Shown in pieces: positions 37,483 through 45,821 of a stretch of DNA of 64,000 bases. How positions within the stretch are numbered: position 1 is the stretch's first letter; the number at the start of each line of letters is the position of its first letter. Made by a program: the position numbers and the translations under genes. The stretch comes from Bordetella genomosp. 9. GTDB lineage: Bacteria > Pseudomonadota > Gammaproteobacteria > Burkholderiales > Burkholderiaceae_B. A model generated the notes under the pieces. It was not told the DNA's origin and made no database searches. It saw only the letters and a list, made by a program, of their open reading frames with translations. The DNA lies in NCBI RefSeq assembly GCF_002119725.1, contig NZ_CP021109.1:2480001-2544000 (forward strand), read 5' to 3'.

Positions 37483-38763
37483 ATGGCCGTCCCAGCCAGC
37501 ATCGTTATCGTCGGAGCGGGCCAAAGCGGCGCCATGGCGGCCGCCACGCTGCGCCACCTCGGCTATGCCGGCCGCCTCACGCTGGTCGGCCGCGAGCCCC
37601 ACCTTCCCTACGAGCGGCCGCCACTCTCCAAAGCCGTGCTGGGCGATGCCGGCGCGGAAGGATCGGCGGCCATCCATCCGCCCGGCTTCTATGCCGAAAA
37701 CGGCATCGCGCTTGTCCGCGGAACGGAAGCCCTGGCGTTGGACCGGGGGCGGCGCGAAGTGCGGCTGTCCGACGGCACGGCGCTGTCTTACGACCGGTGC
37801 GTGCTGGCCACGGGCGGCCACCCACGCGAACTGCCCATCCTTGCGCGAGGTACGTCCAAAGTGCACTACCTGCGCACCATGGACGACGCCCGCTCGATGC
37901 GGTCATGCCTGACGTCCGCGGCGCGCGTCATCGTGATCGGCGGCGGATTCCTGGGGCTCGAAGTCGCATCGACCGCGCTGGACAAGCATGCGCGCGTGAC
38001 GATTGTGGAAAGCGCCGGCCGGCTGCTGCCCAACGCCCTGCCGGCGGAATTCGCGCAGTGGCTCGCCGCGCGCGCCCGTGCGGCGGGCGCCGCGCTGAGG
38101 CTAGGCGCCCGCATCGCGGGCGTCAGGCTGGAAGCGGATGGCCGCACCCCTGCCGGCCTGGAGTTGGAAGGCGGAGAAACCTTGGACGCGGACGCCATCG
38201 TGGTGGCCATCGGTCTGCAGCCGGAGGTCGACCTGGCGCGTGCCGCGGGCCTGGGGATTGATCCCCGCAACGGCGGCGTCAAGGTCGATGCATGCTGCCG
38301 CACCATCGACCCCAATATCTACGCCATCGGCGATTGCGCCAGCCAGCACCGCCCTGCCCTGGGACGCGATGCCCGCCTGGAATCCTGGCAGAACGCCAAC
38401 GAACAGGCGCGCGTGGCGGCCGCCGCGATTCTGGGCGCCGATCCGCCCCCTGCGCCCTATCCATGGTTCTGGACGGACCAGTTCGGCTGCAATATCCAGA
38501 TGCTCGGTATGCCGGCGCCGGACATCGCCTATGTATGCCGCGGCAGCGCTGAACCGGATGCCGAGGCGCCGCGCCTCTTGTGGCTCGGACATCGCGACGG
38601 CGTTCCCGTGCACGGCCTGGCGGTCAACGCGGCGGCCGACCTGCGCCAGATGCGGGTGTTGTTCGAGCGCGCCATTCGCGGCGATGTCCGCGGCTTCACC
38701 GACCCGTCAGTCCCGTTGAAATCCTGGACCAAGGCCTGCCAGCAGGCTGCCATGACGGCCTGA
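37483..38763 (+). CDS. FAD-dependent ferredoxin reductase
   Basis: A 426-residue reductase of the BphA4/rubredoxin reductase type. IVIVGAGQSGAMAA binds FAD, PYERPPLSK and the VIVIGGGFLGLEVAS motif (NAD) and NIYAIGDCA (FAD) follow in the right order. A C-terminal domain of about 100 residues completes it. It would oxidise NADH and reduce the Rieske ferredoxin encoded just before it. Confidence 0.92.
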   Translation: MAVPASIVIVGAGQSGAMAAATLRHLGYAGRLTLVGREPHLPYERPPLSKAVLGDAGAEGSAAIHPPGFYAENGIALVRGTEALALDRGRREVRLSDGTALSYDRCVLATGGHPRELPILARGTSKVHYLRTMDDARSMRSCLTSAARVIVIGGGFLGLEVASTALDKHARVTIVESAGRLLPNALPAEFAQWLAARARAAGAALRLGARIAGVRLEADGRTPAGLELEGGETLDADAIVVAIGLQPEVDLARAAGLGIDPRNGGVKVDACCRTIDPNIYAIGDCASQHRPALGRDARLESWQNANEQARVAAAAILGADPPPAPYPWFWTDQFGCNIQMLGMPAPDIAYVCRGSAEPDAEAPRLLWLGHRDGVPVHGLAVNAAADLRQMRVLFERAIRGDVRGFTDPSVPLKSWTKACQQAAMTA

Positions 38764-38803
38764 TCGCGGCGGCGTTCAGGCATACCCGTAGGAGTACTGC
38801 ACC

Positions 38804-40093
38804 ATGTACCAATCGCAAACCGTTATCGGCCGAACCGGCGCCGATAAGGATCCCGAGCTGGCGCAATGCGTCTGGCCGGAAGACGCACTGCACGCCATCC
38901 CGGACTGGGTCTACACCAGCAACGCCATCTACGAGCGCGAGATGGAGCGCATATTCCGCGGGCGCAGCTGGAACTATGTCGCCCTGGAAGCGGAGATACC
39001 GGCTGCTGGCGACTACAAGCGGTCCTACGTCGGCGCGACGCCCGTTGTCGTATCCCGCGCCGAGGACGGCTCCATCCATGTTTTCGAAAACCGCTGCGCG
39101 CACCGCGGCGCCGAGTTTTGCCGCAACGGCCATGGAAACACCAAGGAGTTCGTCTGCCCCTATCACCAATGGTCGTACGACCTGAAGGGCAACCTGCAGG
39201 GCATTCCCTTCAAGCGGGGCGTGAACAAGGAAGGCGGCATGCCCAAGGACTTCCGCAATGACGACCATGGCCTGCGCCGGCTGCACGTCACCACCCGGCA
39301 CGGCGTCGTCTTCGCGTCCTATCGCGACGACGTGGAACCCATCGAGGAGTACCTGACGCCCGAAATCCTGGCGGACTTCGATGTCGTCTTTCCCGGCAAG
39401 CCGCTGCGGATCCTTGGCTACTACCGCAATGAACTGCCGTGCAACTGGAAGATGTATCACGAGAACCTGAAGGACCCCTACCACGCCACGCTTCTGCACT
39501 CCTTCCTGGTGGTGTTCGGCCTGCTCGTGGCGGGCAACAGATCGGCCATGCTCGTCGATGGCGTGCACGGCCGCCACGGCACCATGGCGTCGGCCAAAAG
39601 CGAAGACAAGTACGCGAACGTCAGCGAAGAGAACAAAAAGGAGATGCGCTCCTTCCACGATGGGCTTCGCCTGCGGGACGACCGCTTCCTGGAGTTCGTC
39701 AAGGAATTCGATTCGCCATGGTCGGTGACGATGCAGACGATCTGGCCGAACCTTGTGGTGCAGCGGGAGATGAACACACTGGGCGTCAGGCACATTGTGC
39801 CGAACGGCCCGGACAGCATGATCATGCAATGGACCATGTTCGGCTATGCGGACGACACGCCGGAGATGACGCGCCATCGCCTGCGGCAGGGCAATCTCAT
39901 GGGCCCCGCCGGTTTCCTCGGGCTTGAAGACAATGAAGCCATGAAGTTCGTACAGGAAGGCGTGCGCCGCTCGACCACCGACATCAATGTGTTGAAGCTG
40001 GAGTCCAACAAACTCGGCACATCGAACAGCCTGATTTCGGAAGCCGCCATCCGGTCGATGTACCGCTATTACCGCCAAGTGATGGGTCTCTGA
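38804..40093 (+). CDS. Rieske non-heme iron oxygenase, alpha subunit
   Basis: A 429-residue large subunit of a ring-hydroxylating oxygenase. The Rieske domain has CAHRGAEFCRNG and CPYHQWSYDLKG; the catalytic domain has NWKMYHENLKDPYHATLLH, whose two His plus an Asp/Glu hold the mononuclear Fe(II). TAGGAGTACTGCACC precedes the start. In this locus the expected reaction is 3-hydroxylation of 6-hydroxypicolinate to 3,6-dihydroxypicolinate; the similar enzymes in other bacteria often form cis-diols, so the monooxygenase outcome is inferred from the pathway. Confidence 0.92.
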   Translation: MYQSQTVIGRTGADKDPELAQCVWPEDALHAIPDWVYTSNAIYEREMERIFRGRSWNYVALEAEIPAAGDYKRSYVGATPVVVSRAEDGSIHVFENRCAHRGAEFCRNGHGNTKEFVCPYHQWSYDLKGNLQGIPFKRGVNKEGGMPKDFRNDDHGLRRLHVTTRHGVVFASYRDDVEPIEEYLTPEILADFDVVFPGKPLRILGYYRNELPCNWKMYHENLKDPYHATLLHSFLVVFGLLVAGNRSAMLVDGVHGRHGTMASAKSEDKYANVSEENKKEMRSFHDGLRLRDDRFLEFVKEFDSPWSVTMQTIWPNLVVQREMNTLGVRHIVPNGPDSMIMQWTMFGYADDTPEMTRHRLRQGNLMGPAGFLGLEDNEAMKFVQEGVRRSTTDINVLKLESNKLGTSNSLISEAAIRSMYRYYRQVMGL

Positions 40094-40109
40094 CGACAGG
40101 ATACGTTCG

Positions 40110-40625
40110 ATGAAAACCGATTTCGCCTACGTTGCCCGCCGGATCGATCCGGCCCGCGCCGCATTGCTGCGCCAGGAGATTGAAGAGTTCCACGCCGACT
40201 ACTGCGCCGTCCTGGACGCCAACCTGATCGAAAGCTGGCCAGGGTTTTTCACCGATGACGCGGTTTATCGCATCACCTCGCGGGAAAACGCCGAACGGGG
40301 CCTGCCCGTGGGGCTCGTGTATGCCGAGGGCCGCGACATGATGCAGGACCGCGCCGTCGCCATCGCCAGGACGCAAATGTTCGCCCCCCGGTACATGCGT
40401 CACCTGGTGACCAATACCCGGGTGCTTTGCGAGTCGGATTCCGGCATCGAATCGCAGTCTTCCTTCCTGCTGATGCAGACCCTGGTCGAGGGGCCGACGA
40501 CCCTGCATCTGGCCGGGTACTATCACGATGTCTTCACGCGTGCAGGGACCGCATTGAAGCTGAAAGAGCGCCAGGTCGTTTACGACACGGAAATTCTCGC
40601 GAACGACCTGGTATATCCGGTCTAG
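40110..40625 (+). CDS. Ring-hydroxylating oxygenase beta subunit
   Basis: A 171-residue small subunit of the NTF2-like fold (IEEFHADYCAVLDANLIESWPGFFTDDAVYRI), which forms the alpha-beta hexamer with the preceding gene product and is structural. It ends 5 bases before picF on the other strand, so the two operons run tail to tail with almost no gap. Confidence 0.9.
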   Translation: MKTDFAYVARRIDPARAALLRQEIEEFHADYCAVLDANLIESWPGFFTDDAVYRITSRENAERGLPVGLVYAEGRDMMQDRAVAIARTQMFAPRYMRHLVTNTRVLCESDSGIESQSSFLLMQTLVEGPTTLHLAGYYHDVFTRAGTALKLKERQVVYDTEILANDLVYPV

Positions 40626-40630
40626 CCCGT

Positions 40631-41272
40631 TCAGCCCATGTCGCGCGCCGGCGATGCCAGCGCGCGCAGCGCCTCGTCGCGCGTCATGACCGCGGCATAC
40701 TTCTGCCGCATGTCGAAAAGATTGGCCTCGTGCGGGCCGATCGCGCGGTCGCCCACGCAGTCGCTGGCCACCAGGGGCTTGAAGCCGTGCGACATCGCGT
40801 CCACGACGCTGGCGCGCACGCAGCCGCTGGTGGTGCACCCGGCCACGACGAGGGTACGCACGCCGCGCTGCGTCAGCCACGGCGCCAGGCCGGTGCCGAA
40901 GAAGGCCGAAGGCAGCGTCTTGCGCACCACCAGTTCGCCCGCGCGCGGGGCCAGCACGTCCACCACGGCGCTGGCCGGGTCGTGCTCTTTCAGTGTGAGC
41001 ATGCCGGGCACTTTCAGGGTGAACACGTTGGCGTCGCCATCGTCGTCGGCGAACACGATACGGGTGTGCGCCACCGGCCAGCGGCGATCGCGCGCGTGCG
41101 CCAGCAGCGCAATGGTCGCTTCGATGGCCGCGGGGATATTGCCGCCGCCGAAGCGCGCGGGGTCGGCGAACCCGTTGACGAAATCGACGATGAGCAGGCC
41201 CGCCGGACCGCTCAGGTCCATGTCGGCGCCAAAGCCCTGCTGCCGGTAGACGGCTTCTTCCTGGTGAGTCAT
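40631..41272 (-). CDS. picF: Maleamate amidohydrolase (isochorismatase family)
   Basis: A 213-residue cysteine hydrolase. LLIVDFVNGF (Asp), VVRKTLPSAFF (Lys) and VAGCTTSGCVRAS (nucleophilic Cys) give the Asp-Lys-Cys triad. In the nicotinate pathway the equivalent NicF converts maleamate to maleate and ammonia, and position next to the 2,5-dihydroxypyridine dioxygenase supports the same step here. Last gene of the picCGEDF operon. Confidence 0.9.
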   Translation of the reverse strand: MTHQEEAVYRQQGFGADMDLSGPAGLLIVDFVNGFADPARFGGGNIPAAIEATIALLAHARDRRWPVAHTRIVFADDDGDANVFTLKVPGMLTLKEHDPASAVVDVLAPRAGELVVRKTLPSAFFGTGLAPWLTQRGVRTLVVAGCTTSGCVRASVVDAMSHGFKPLVASDCVGDRAIGPHEANLFDMRQKYAAVMTRDEALRALASPARDMG

Positions 41273-41292
41273 GGGGTGTGCTTTCCGTGGTG

Positions 41293-42336
41293 CTAGGGTT
41301 GCGCTGCGTCGATGACCTTGCCCTGGCGGACCACTTCCTGGCCGTCCAGGCTGACGGTGCAGGCCCGCAGCGGAATGTCGATATGGCAGGCCGTGGTGCG
41401 CGCGCCGCCCGCCTCGTTGTTCGGCCCCAGCGAGAACAGGAAGTTGCCCTCGTAGGCGCGCGCGTCCATGCCGATGCTCGCTTCGCGGTCGTAGAGCGAC
41501 AGCGTGGTCCAGTGCGCGCGCGGCTGCAGGCCCCAGCCGATATGCGAGATCGCATACGCTTCCGGGTCGTTGAAGCTGCGCATGTATTCGCGCAGCAGCT
41601 CGGCGTCCACGCCGCCTTCGATGCGCGTGGCGTAGCCGTTTTCCACCGTCAGCGTGATGCGGTCGTTCGCGTACGACTTCTGCGGCAGCAGGATGTCGCC
41701 GCGGTCGATGACGATGGTGCCGTTGGCCCCCCCTTCGTTGGGCCAGGTCAGCACGAAGCCGCTGGGCCAGTGGTCCCAGCGGCCTGGCTCATCGACGAAG
41801 CCGTACTCGCTGATGGCGGGGAATTCGCCCAGCGGGCAGCTCAGGTCGGTGCCGGCGGCGGAGGTCACGCGCATCTCGCGCGCGGCCGAGATGCGGGCGG
41901 CGGCCGCGGTCACGCGCGCCTTGTCCTGCGCGGTCGGCACCAGGCGGGCGAGCACTTCGGGCGGCTCCACGGCCAGCAGGATCTTCGTGCCGCTTTGCAG
42001 GATGTCGTGCTGCTCGGGCGAGAACAGCAAAGTCATCAGGTCCAGCACCAGGTCGCTGGCCTTCAGCGCCGCGATGGCGGCGCGGTTGCCGGTCAGCGGC
42101 GTGGTGCCCAGGTAGGCCAGCGCGTCGCGGCTCAGGGATTTCTCGCCGTTGACCGGCGGCAGGTCCAGCCGGTTCACGATTGCGCCCATGTCCTGGCAGG
42201 CGATCAGGGCCGTGGACAAGGTCTGCGGGTGTGTGCCGGCGCTGGTCAGGATCGTCACCGTCTGGCCGCGCTGCAGGCGGGAAAGTTCAAGCACCTGTTT
42301 CCAGGCACGCACCATTTCGAAGTCGCTTATCGCCAT
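41293..42336 (-). CDS. picD: 2,5-dihydroxypyridine 5,6-dioxygenase
   Basis: A 347-residue Fe(II) ring-cleavage enzyme related to NicX, in the M29-like metal-binding fold. The C-terminal TTACHIDIPLR contains the His-x-Asp pair used as iron ligands; FSLGPNNEAGG and AISHIGWGLQPRA are conserved family blocks. It opens 2,5-dihydroxypyridine to N-formylmaleamate with O2. The start at 42336 has GGGAG upstream and overlaps the deformylase stop by 10 bases; the longer ORF upstream is in the deformylase region. Confidence 0.93.
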   Translation of the reverse strand: MAISDFEMVRAWKQVLELSRLQRGQTVTILTSAGTHPQTLSTALIACQDMGAIVNRLDLPPVNGEKSLSRDALAYLGTTPLTGNRAAIAALKASDLVLDLMTLLFSPEQHDILQSGTKILLAVEPPEVLARLVPTAQDKARVTAAAARISAAREMRVTSAAGTDLSCPLGEFPAISEYGFVDEPGRWDHWPSGFVLTWPNEGGANGTIVIDRGDILLPQKSYANDRITLTVENGYATRIEGGVDAELLREYMRSFNDPEAYAISHIGWGLQPRAHWTTLSLYDREASIGMDARAYEGNFLFSLGPNNEAGGARTTACHIDIPLRACTVSLDGQEVVRQGKVIDAAQP

Positions 42337-43148
42337 GTCGAAGCTCCCAGAAAATCGCCGAAGGCCGCGTAGAAGCCGGCCTCGTTGTCCCAGGGGATCA
42401 TGTGCCCGGCGTCGGGCACGCGCACGTGCTCGGTGCCGGGCTTGAGCGCCTGGATTTCCGCCACGTCCTCGTCCTTGACCACGTCGCCGCGCGCGGCGGT
42501 CATCAAAAGCAGCGGCGCCTGCACCGCGGGCAGATTCGCGTGGATGTCCTGCGTATGGAATTCCTCGAAGCTCTGGCGGATGGCCCGCTCGTCGCAGGTG
42601 TGCAGCCATTGCGCGCGCAGCCGCAGCTGGGCCTCGGTCCAGGTCGGGCAGAACTTGCGCATTTCTTCCACGCCCATGCCGTGGCGGGCCTGGGCGATGG
42701 AATCGACGTACCAGGGCAGTTGCGCCGGATACGCGCGCCGTCCCGGCCCAGAGACGGGCGGGTCGACGGCGACGATGCGCGCCAGCCCCGGCGGATGCGC
42801 GCTGGCCGCGCGGATGGCGATCCGCCCGCCCATGGAGTGGCCCACCACGCTGTAGCGCGTCAGCCCCAGCGCCTGCGCGAAAGCGTTCAGGTCGGCCGCC
42901 TGCGCGTCCAGGCCGTAGTCAAGATCGTCGCCCGCCTGCGACAGGCCGCGACCGCGCACGTCCAGAATGTAGGTGTCGAAGACCTGGCCGAAGCGCTCGC
43001 CCACGAATCCCCAGGTGACCGCCGGGCTGGTGATGCCCGGCACGATGATCACCGGATCCATGCCAGGGCGCTGGCCGCCGTAGCGCAGATAGTGCTGGCG
43101 GATGCCGTTGGCGTGCACGTGCGCGCCATACAGGAATGTGCTTTGCAT
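42327..43148 (-). CDS. picE: N-formylmaleamate deformylase (alpha/beta hydrolase)
   Basis: A 273-residue hydrolase similar to NicD. The nucleophile elbow is VVGHSMGG, the acid DVVKD and the His in AGHMIPWD. It removes formate from N-formylmaleamate, giving maleamate. It starts 3 bases after the maleate isomerase gene ends. Confidence 0.92.
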   Translation of the reverse strand: MQSTFLYGAHVHANGIRQHYLRYGGQRPGMDPVIIVPGITSPAVTWGFVGERFGQVFDTYILDVRGRGLSQAGDDLDYGLDAQAADLNAFAQALGLTRYSVVGHSMGGRIAIRAASAHPPGLARIVAVDPPVSGPGRRAYPAQLPWYVDSIAQARHGMGVEEMRKFCPTWTEAQLRLRAQWLHTCDERAIRQSFEEFHTQDIHANLPAVQAPLLLMTAARGDVVKDEDVAEIQALKPGTEHVRVPDAGHMIPWDNEAGFYAAFGDFLGASTWR

Positions 43149-43151
43149 GGC

Positions 43152-43904
43152 TCAGTAGGCTCCCGACAGCAAGGCCCCCGCGCCCGGCACGATGCGATCC
43201 AGGTCCAGGGCCTTCAACATGGCGTAGGTGGTCGCGATGGCCGCCGTGATCACCGGCTTGCCCGTCATCGCTTCGACCTGCGCGACCACCGGCAGCGACG
43301 GCATCTGCACGCAGGCCGACAGCACGATGGCGTCGGCCTTGGACAGGTCCATGCCGGCGACGATGCCGGGCAGGCGCGCCGGGTCGTGGCGGCCCACCTC
43401 CAGGTTGTCGGGAATCTCCAGCGCGCGCGAGTCCACCACCTCGTAGCCCTCGCTGGCGATGTAGTCGATCACCAGCTGGGTGAGCGGCTTCATGTACGGC
43501 GCCACCACGGCGATGCGGCGCGCGCCGATCACCTTCAGGCCTTCGATCAGCGCGCCGGCGCTGGTGATGACCGGCGCATCCGCGCCGTTGGCGGCGGTGT
43601 GGGCCTGCAAACGGCTTTCGGACTGGCGGTGATAGCCCGGCCCCATCGCCATGATCGCCACCAGGCAGGCATAACCCAGCACGTCCACGCGCGCATCGCT
43701 CAGCTCCACCGCACAGCGATCCGACTCCGCATCCATGGCCGCCAGTTCTTCCTTCACCACCTTCTTCATGCGCATGCGGCTGGAATGGAAGGTGAAGCGC
43801 TCGGGCCGGATCTGCTGGCGCGCCAGCAGCATCGCCGGAATCTCCGTCTCCATCGTGGTGTTCGAACTCGGCACGATCTGGCCGATACGGTAGGTCTTCT
43901 GCAT
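43152..43904 (-). CDS. picG: Maleate cis-trans isomerase
   Basis: A 250-residue Asp/Glu racemase-superfamily enzyme like NicE. The two active-site Cys lie in GYACLVAIM and LSACVQMPSLP. It converts maleate to fumarate, which enters the TCA cycle. GGGGAG precedes the start. Its position between picC and picE differs from the Alcaligenes arrangement I recall, where the isomerase gene is not inside this operon. Confidence 0.92.
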   Translation of the reverse strand: MQKTYRIGQIVPSSNTTMETEIPAMLLARQQIRPERFTFHSSRMRMKKVVKEELAAMDAESDRCAVELSDARVDVLGYACLVAIMAMGPGYHRQSESRLQAHTAANGADAPVITSAGALIEGLKVIGARRIAVVAPYMKPLTQLVIDYIASEGYEVVDSRALEIPDNLEVGRHDPARLPGIVAGMDLSKADAIVLSACVQMPSLPVVAQVEAMTGKPVITAAIATTYAMLKALDLDRIVPGAGALLSGAY

Positions 43905-43914
43905 CGCAACTCCC

Positions 43915-44880
43915 CTACAGGTTGAACAGGCGCTTGGCGTTGCCGTAGCAAACCTTTTCGCGCACGGACTCGTCCATCGGCGCCTGCTCGATGAAACGGG
44001 CGGCGACCTGTGTCGATTCGTACGGGTAGTCCACCGAGAACATGACCGCGTCCTCGCCCATCTCGGCGATGGCGCCCGCCAGCGCATGCGCGGAACACAC
44101 GCCGGACGTCGTGATGACGATATTGCTGCCGATGTATTCGGACGGCGCCCGGCGCAGCTTGATTCCATGCGAATAGACGGCAAAGCGGCTATCGAAGCGC
44201 CAACGCTGGAACGGCAACCCCTCTCCCATATGGCCCAGGATCAGCTTCAACCGGGGGAAGCGGTCGAAGACGCCGCCAAAAAGAAGGCGCAGCGCATGCG
44301 ACGCCGTTTCCACCCCCCATCCCCAGGAGGCGCCCACCAGTTCCGGATGGCCGCCGTAGGCGTGCGGCACGACATAGGGATCCGCGGGATGCAGGTACAT
44401 CGGCACGTCCAGCGCCTGCATGCGTTCCCAGAACACGTCATAGGCAGGGTCGTCGTAATACCGGCCATTGGTATGTCCATTGACCAGCGAGCCCTTGAAG
44501 CCGAGCTGCCCCACGCACCGCTCCAGTTCAGCGGCCGCGGTCTTCGGGTCGTGCATGGGAAGCACCGCGAAACCGCCGTAACGATCGGGATGCCGGGCGA
44601 TCTGCTGCGCCAGAAAATCGTTGTTTTCGCGTGCGCGCCGCACTGCCACCGCGGCGTCGGGCTCGGCCTGCACCCCGGGCCCCGTCTGCGACAGGATCAC
44701 GTAGTCGATTCCCGCCTCGTCCATTTCGCGCAAGCGCACCTCGTCGAAGTCCTGCAGCCGCGCGGCCAGGTCCGCGAACACGGCGGGATCGATATGCTGG
44801 GAAAAGCTCTTCGTATAGTCTTTGAAACCCACCGCGGTGTAGTGCTCTTCAAACGCGATCTTGCGCACCTTGGCTGCCAT
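43915..44880 (-). CDS. picC: 3,6-dihydroxypicolinate decarboxylase (amidohydrolase-2 family)
   Basis: A 321-residue member of the amidohydrolase family containing gamma-resorcylate and 2,3-dihydroxybenzoate decarboxylases. IAFEEH (Glu/His), MYLHPADP (His), LILGHMGE (His) and FSVDYPYE (Asp) supply the metal site of these non-oxidative decarboxylases. In a locus with a 2,5-dihydroxypyridine dioxygenase the substrate is best read as 3,6-dihydroxypicolinate. This enzyme separates a picolinate pathway from a nicotinate one. First gene of the lower-pathway operon. Confidence 0.9.
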   Translation of the reverse strand: MAAKVRKIAFEEHYTAVGFKDYTKSFSQHIDPAVFADLAARLQDFDEVRLREMDEAGIDYVILSQTGPGVQAEPDAAVAVRRARENNDFLAQQIARHPDRYGGFAVLPMHDPKTAAAELERCVGQLGFKGSLVNGHTNGRYYDDPAYDVFWERMQALDVPMYLHPADPYVVPHAYGGHPELVGASWGWGVETASHALRLLFGGVFDRFPRLKLILGHMGEGLPFQRWRFDSRFAVYSHGIKLRRAPSEYIGSNIVITTSGVCSAHALAGAIAEMGEDAVMFSVDYPYESTQVAARFIEQAPMDESVREKVCYGNAKRLFNL

Positions 44881-44933
44881 GCACCTGCTCCTCTTCCGGT
44901 CAACGAGCCAAGCCAGCGACGGCCGGCTATTTC

Positions 44934-44947
44934 GTCAGCATACTGAC
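44934..44947. promoter_or_regulatory. Single PicR-type box close to picC
   Basis: GTCAGCATACTGAC is identical to the box at 36871-36884 and lies 54 bases before the picC start. No second box is seen 20 bp either side. Confidence 0.75.
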
Positions 44948-45012
44948 TATTGATGCGCGCCTTGCCTTCTTGGCAGCGGGCGCACGGGGGCTGCGCGCCG
45001 CGCGCCAGCCTT

Positions 45013-45053
45013 CTGACATGTCAGTATACTGAAGTTATAGTCAGCGTACTGAC
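45013..45053. promoter_or_regulatory. Two PicR-type boxes with an overlapping palindrome
   Basis: GTCAGTATACTGAA (45020-45033) and GTCAGCGTACTGAC (45040-45053) lie 20 bp apart. The first contains TATACT and shares its left TCAG with the 12-bp palindrome CTGACATGTCAG (45013-45024). Confidence 0.75.
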
Positions 45054-45163
45054 GAATTAGGGAAATCCTGTATATGGCGTGCCCGGCCCCCGCGGACCGC
45101 GGCAGCGGAACGGACTGTCAGCGGCCGGCAAGAGCCGCGGCGGTATCGCTGGAAAGCGGAATG

Positions 45164-45185
45164 GCGCCGGCGCGAATGCCGGCGC
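45164..45185 (-). terminator. Hairpin after picR
   Basis: GCGCCGGC and GCCGGCGC form an 8-bp stem with a 6-base loop, 5 bases after the picR stop. There is no T tract on the minus strand, so termination is only possible, perhaps Rho-assisted. Confidence 0.4.
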
Positions 45186-45190
45186 GGAAA

Positions 45191-45736
45191 TCAGAACGCG
45201 CGCAGCTGCGCCCGGCCGTACTGGTTATTGGCTTCGACGAGCGTCGACAGCAGCTTCATGAATATCTGGCGGTTCCGCGGAGACAGCGGCTCGAGCAGCC
45301 GCTCTTGCGCCCGAGCCATGCCGGCCTGGAGCAGGCCCATGATCCGCAGCCCCTCTTCCGTGATGACGGCCTGCCGGGAACGCTTGTCGTTGGGATTGAC
45401 ACGCCGCTGCACCAGCCCCCGCTCCTGCAGGCGCTTGATGACGTCCGCCGTGGTGGTTCGATCCAGCCCCAACTCCATCCCGATGGCCGTCTGGTCCATC
45501 CACGGATTGAGCGAAAGCGCGGTAAGCACGCCATATTGCACCGGTGTCACGTTCTGCGTTTTGCATTCTTCGAAGAACATGGCGTAGTGGATCTGATTCA
45601 GGCGCCGGATGAGGTAGCCAGGGCGGGCCCAAAGCACTTGCTTCGCCGGGGCGAATACCGTGTCGTCCGGCGCCGACGCTGCCCGCGAGCGCCGTCTTGT
45701 TGCAGCTTTTCTGGTCGGTGTGTCCGCGTCTGGCAT
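45191..45736 (-). CDS. picR: MarR-family regulator of the picolinate locus
   Basis: A 181-residue MarR protein. The winged helix-turn-helix reads PVQYGVLTALSLNPWMDQTAIGMELGLDRTTTADVIKRLQERGLVQRR with the wing NPNDKRSRQAVIT. A basic, low-complexity N-terminal arm of about 25 residues precedes it. Its own promoter and the other pic operons carry a shared palindrome, so it probably represses all of them and itself. In Alcaligenes faecalis the PicR repressor recognises a TCAG-N4-CTNN type site and responds to 6-hydroxypicolinate; the same is inferred here. Confidence 0.9.
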   Translation of the reverse strand: MPDADTPTRKAATRRRSRAASAPDDTVFAPAKQVLWARPGYLIRRLNQIHYAMFFEECKTQNVTPVQYGVLTALSLNPWMDQTAIGMELGLDRTTTADVIKRLQERGLVQRRVNPNDKRSRQAVITEEGLRIMGLLQAGMARAQERLLEPLSPRNRQIFMKLLSTLVEANNQYGRAQLRAF

Positions 45737-45764
45737 AAGAAGCGACTGCGAAGTGGCGAGAGTT

Positions 45765-45778
45765 GTTAGTACACTGAA
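45765..45778. promoter_or_regulatory. PicR-type box at the picR promoter
   Basis: GTTAGTACACTGAA lies 29-42 bases before the picR start and is a one-sided variant of the box, fitting autoregulation. Confidence 0.6.
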
Positions 45779-45821
45779 TATTACACTACGCCGCCGGGGC
45801 GCCTATGGCGCCCGGCCCTTC

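Larger units (their letters stand above)
44881..45190. promoter_or_regulatory. Promoter region of picC between picC and picR
   Basis: This 310-bp gap lies upstream of picC and downstream of picR, both on the minus strand. It holds three PicR-type boxes and the hairpin after picR. Apart from these I see no gene; an overlapping plus-strand ORF from 45074 is antisense to picR. Confidence 0.75.

Noticed and set aside
40631..44880. Nicotinate (nic) degradation operon
   Set aside because: The lower-pathway enzymes are shared, but NicC-type 6-hydroxynicotinate monooxygenase and a NicAB-type two-subunit hydroxylase are missing, and a decarboxylase of the PicC type is present.
45074..45769. Plus-strand ORF of 231 residues over picR
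   Set aside because: Antisense to a clear MarR gene; no domain.
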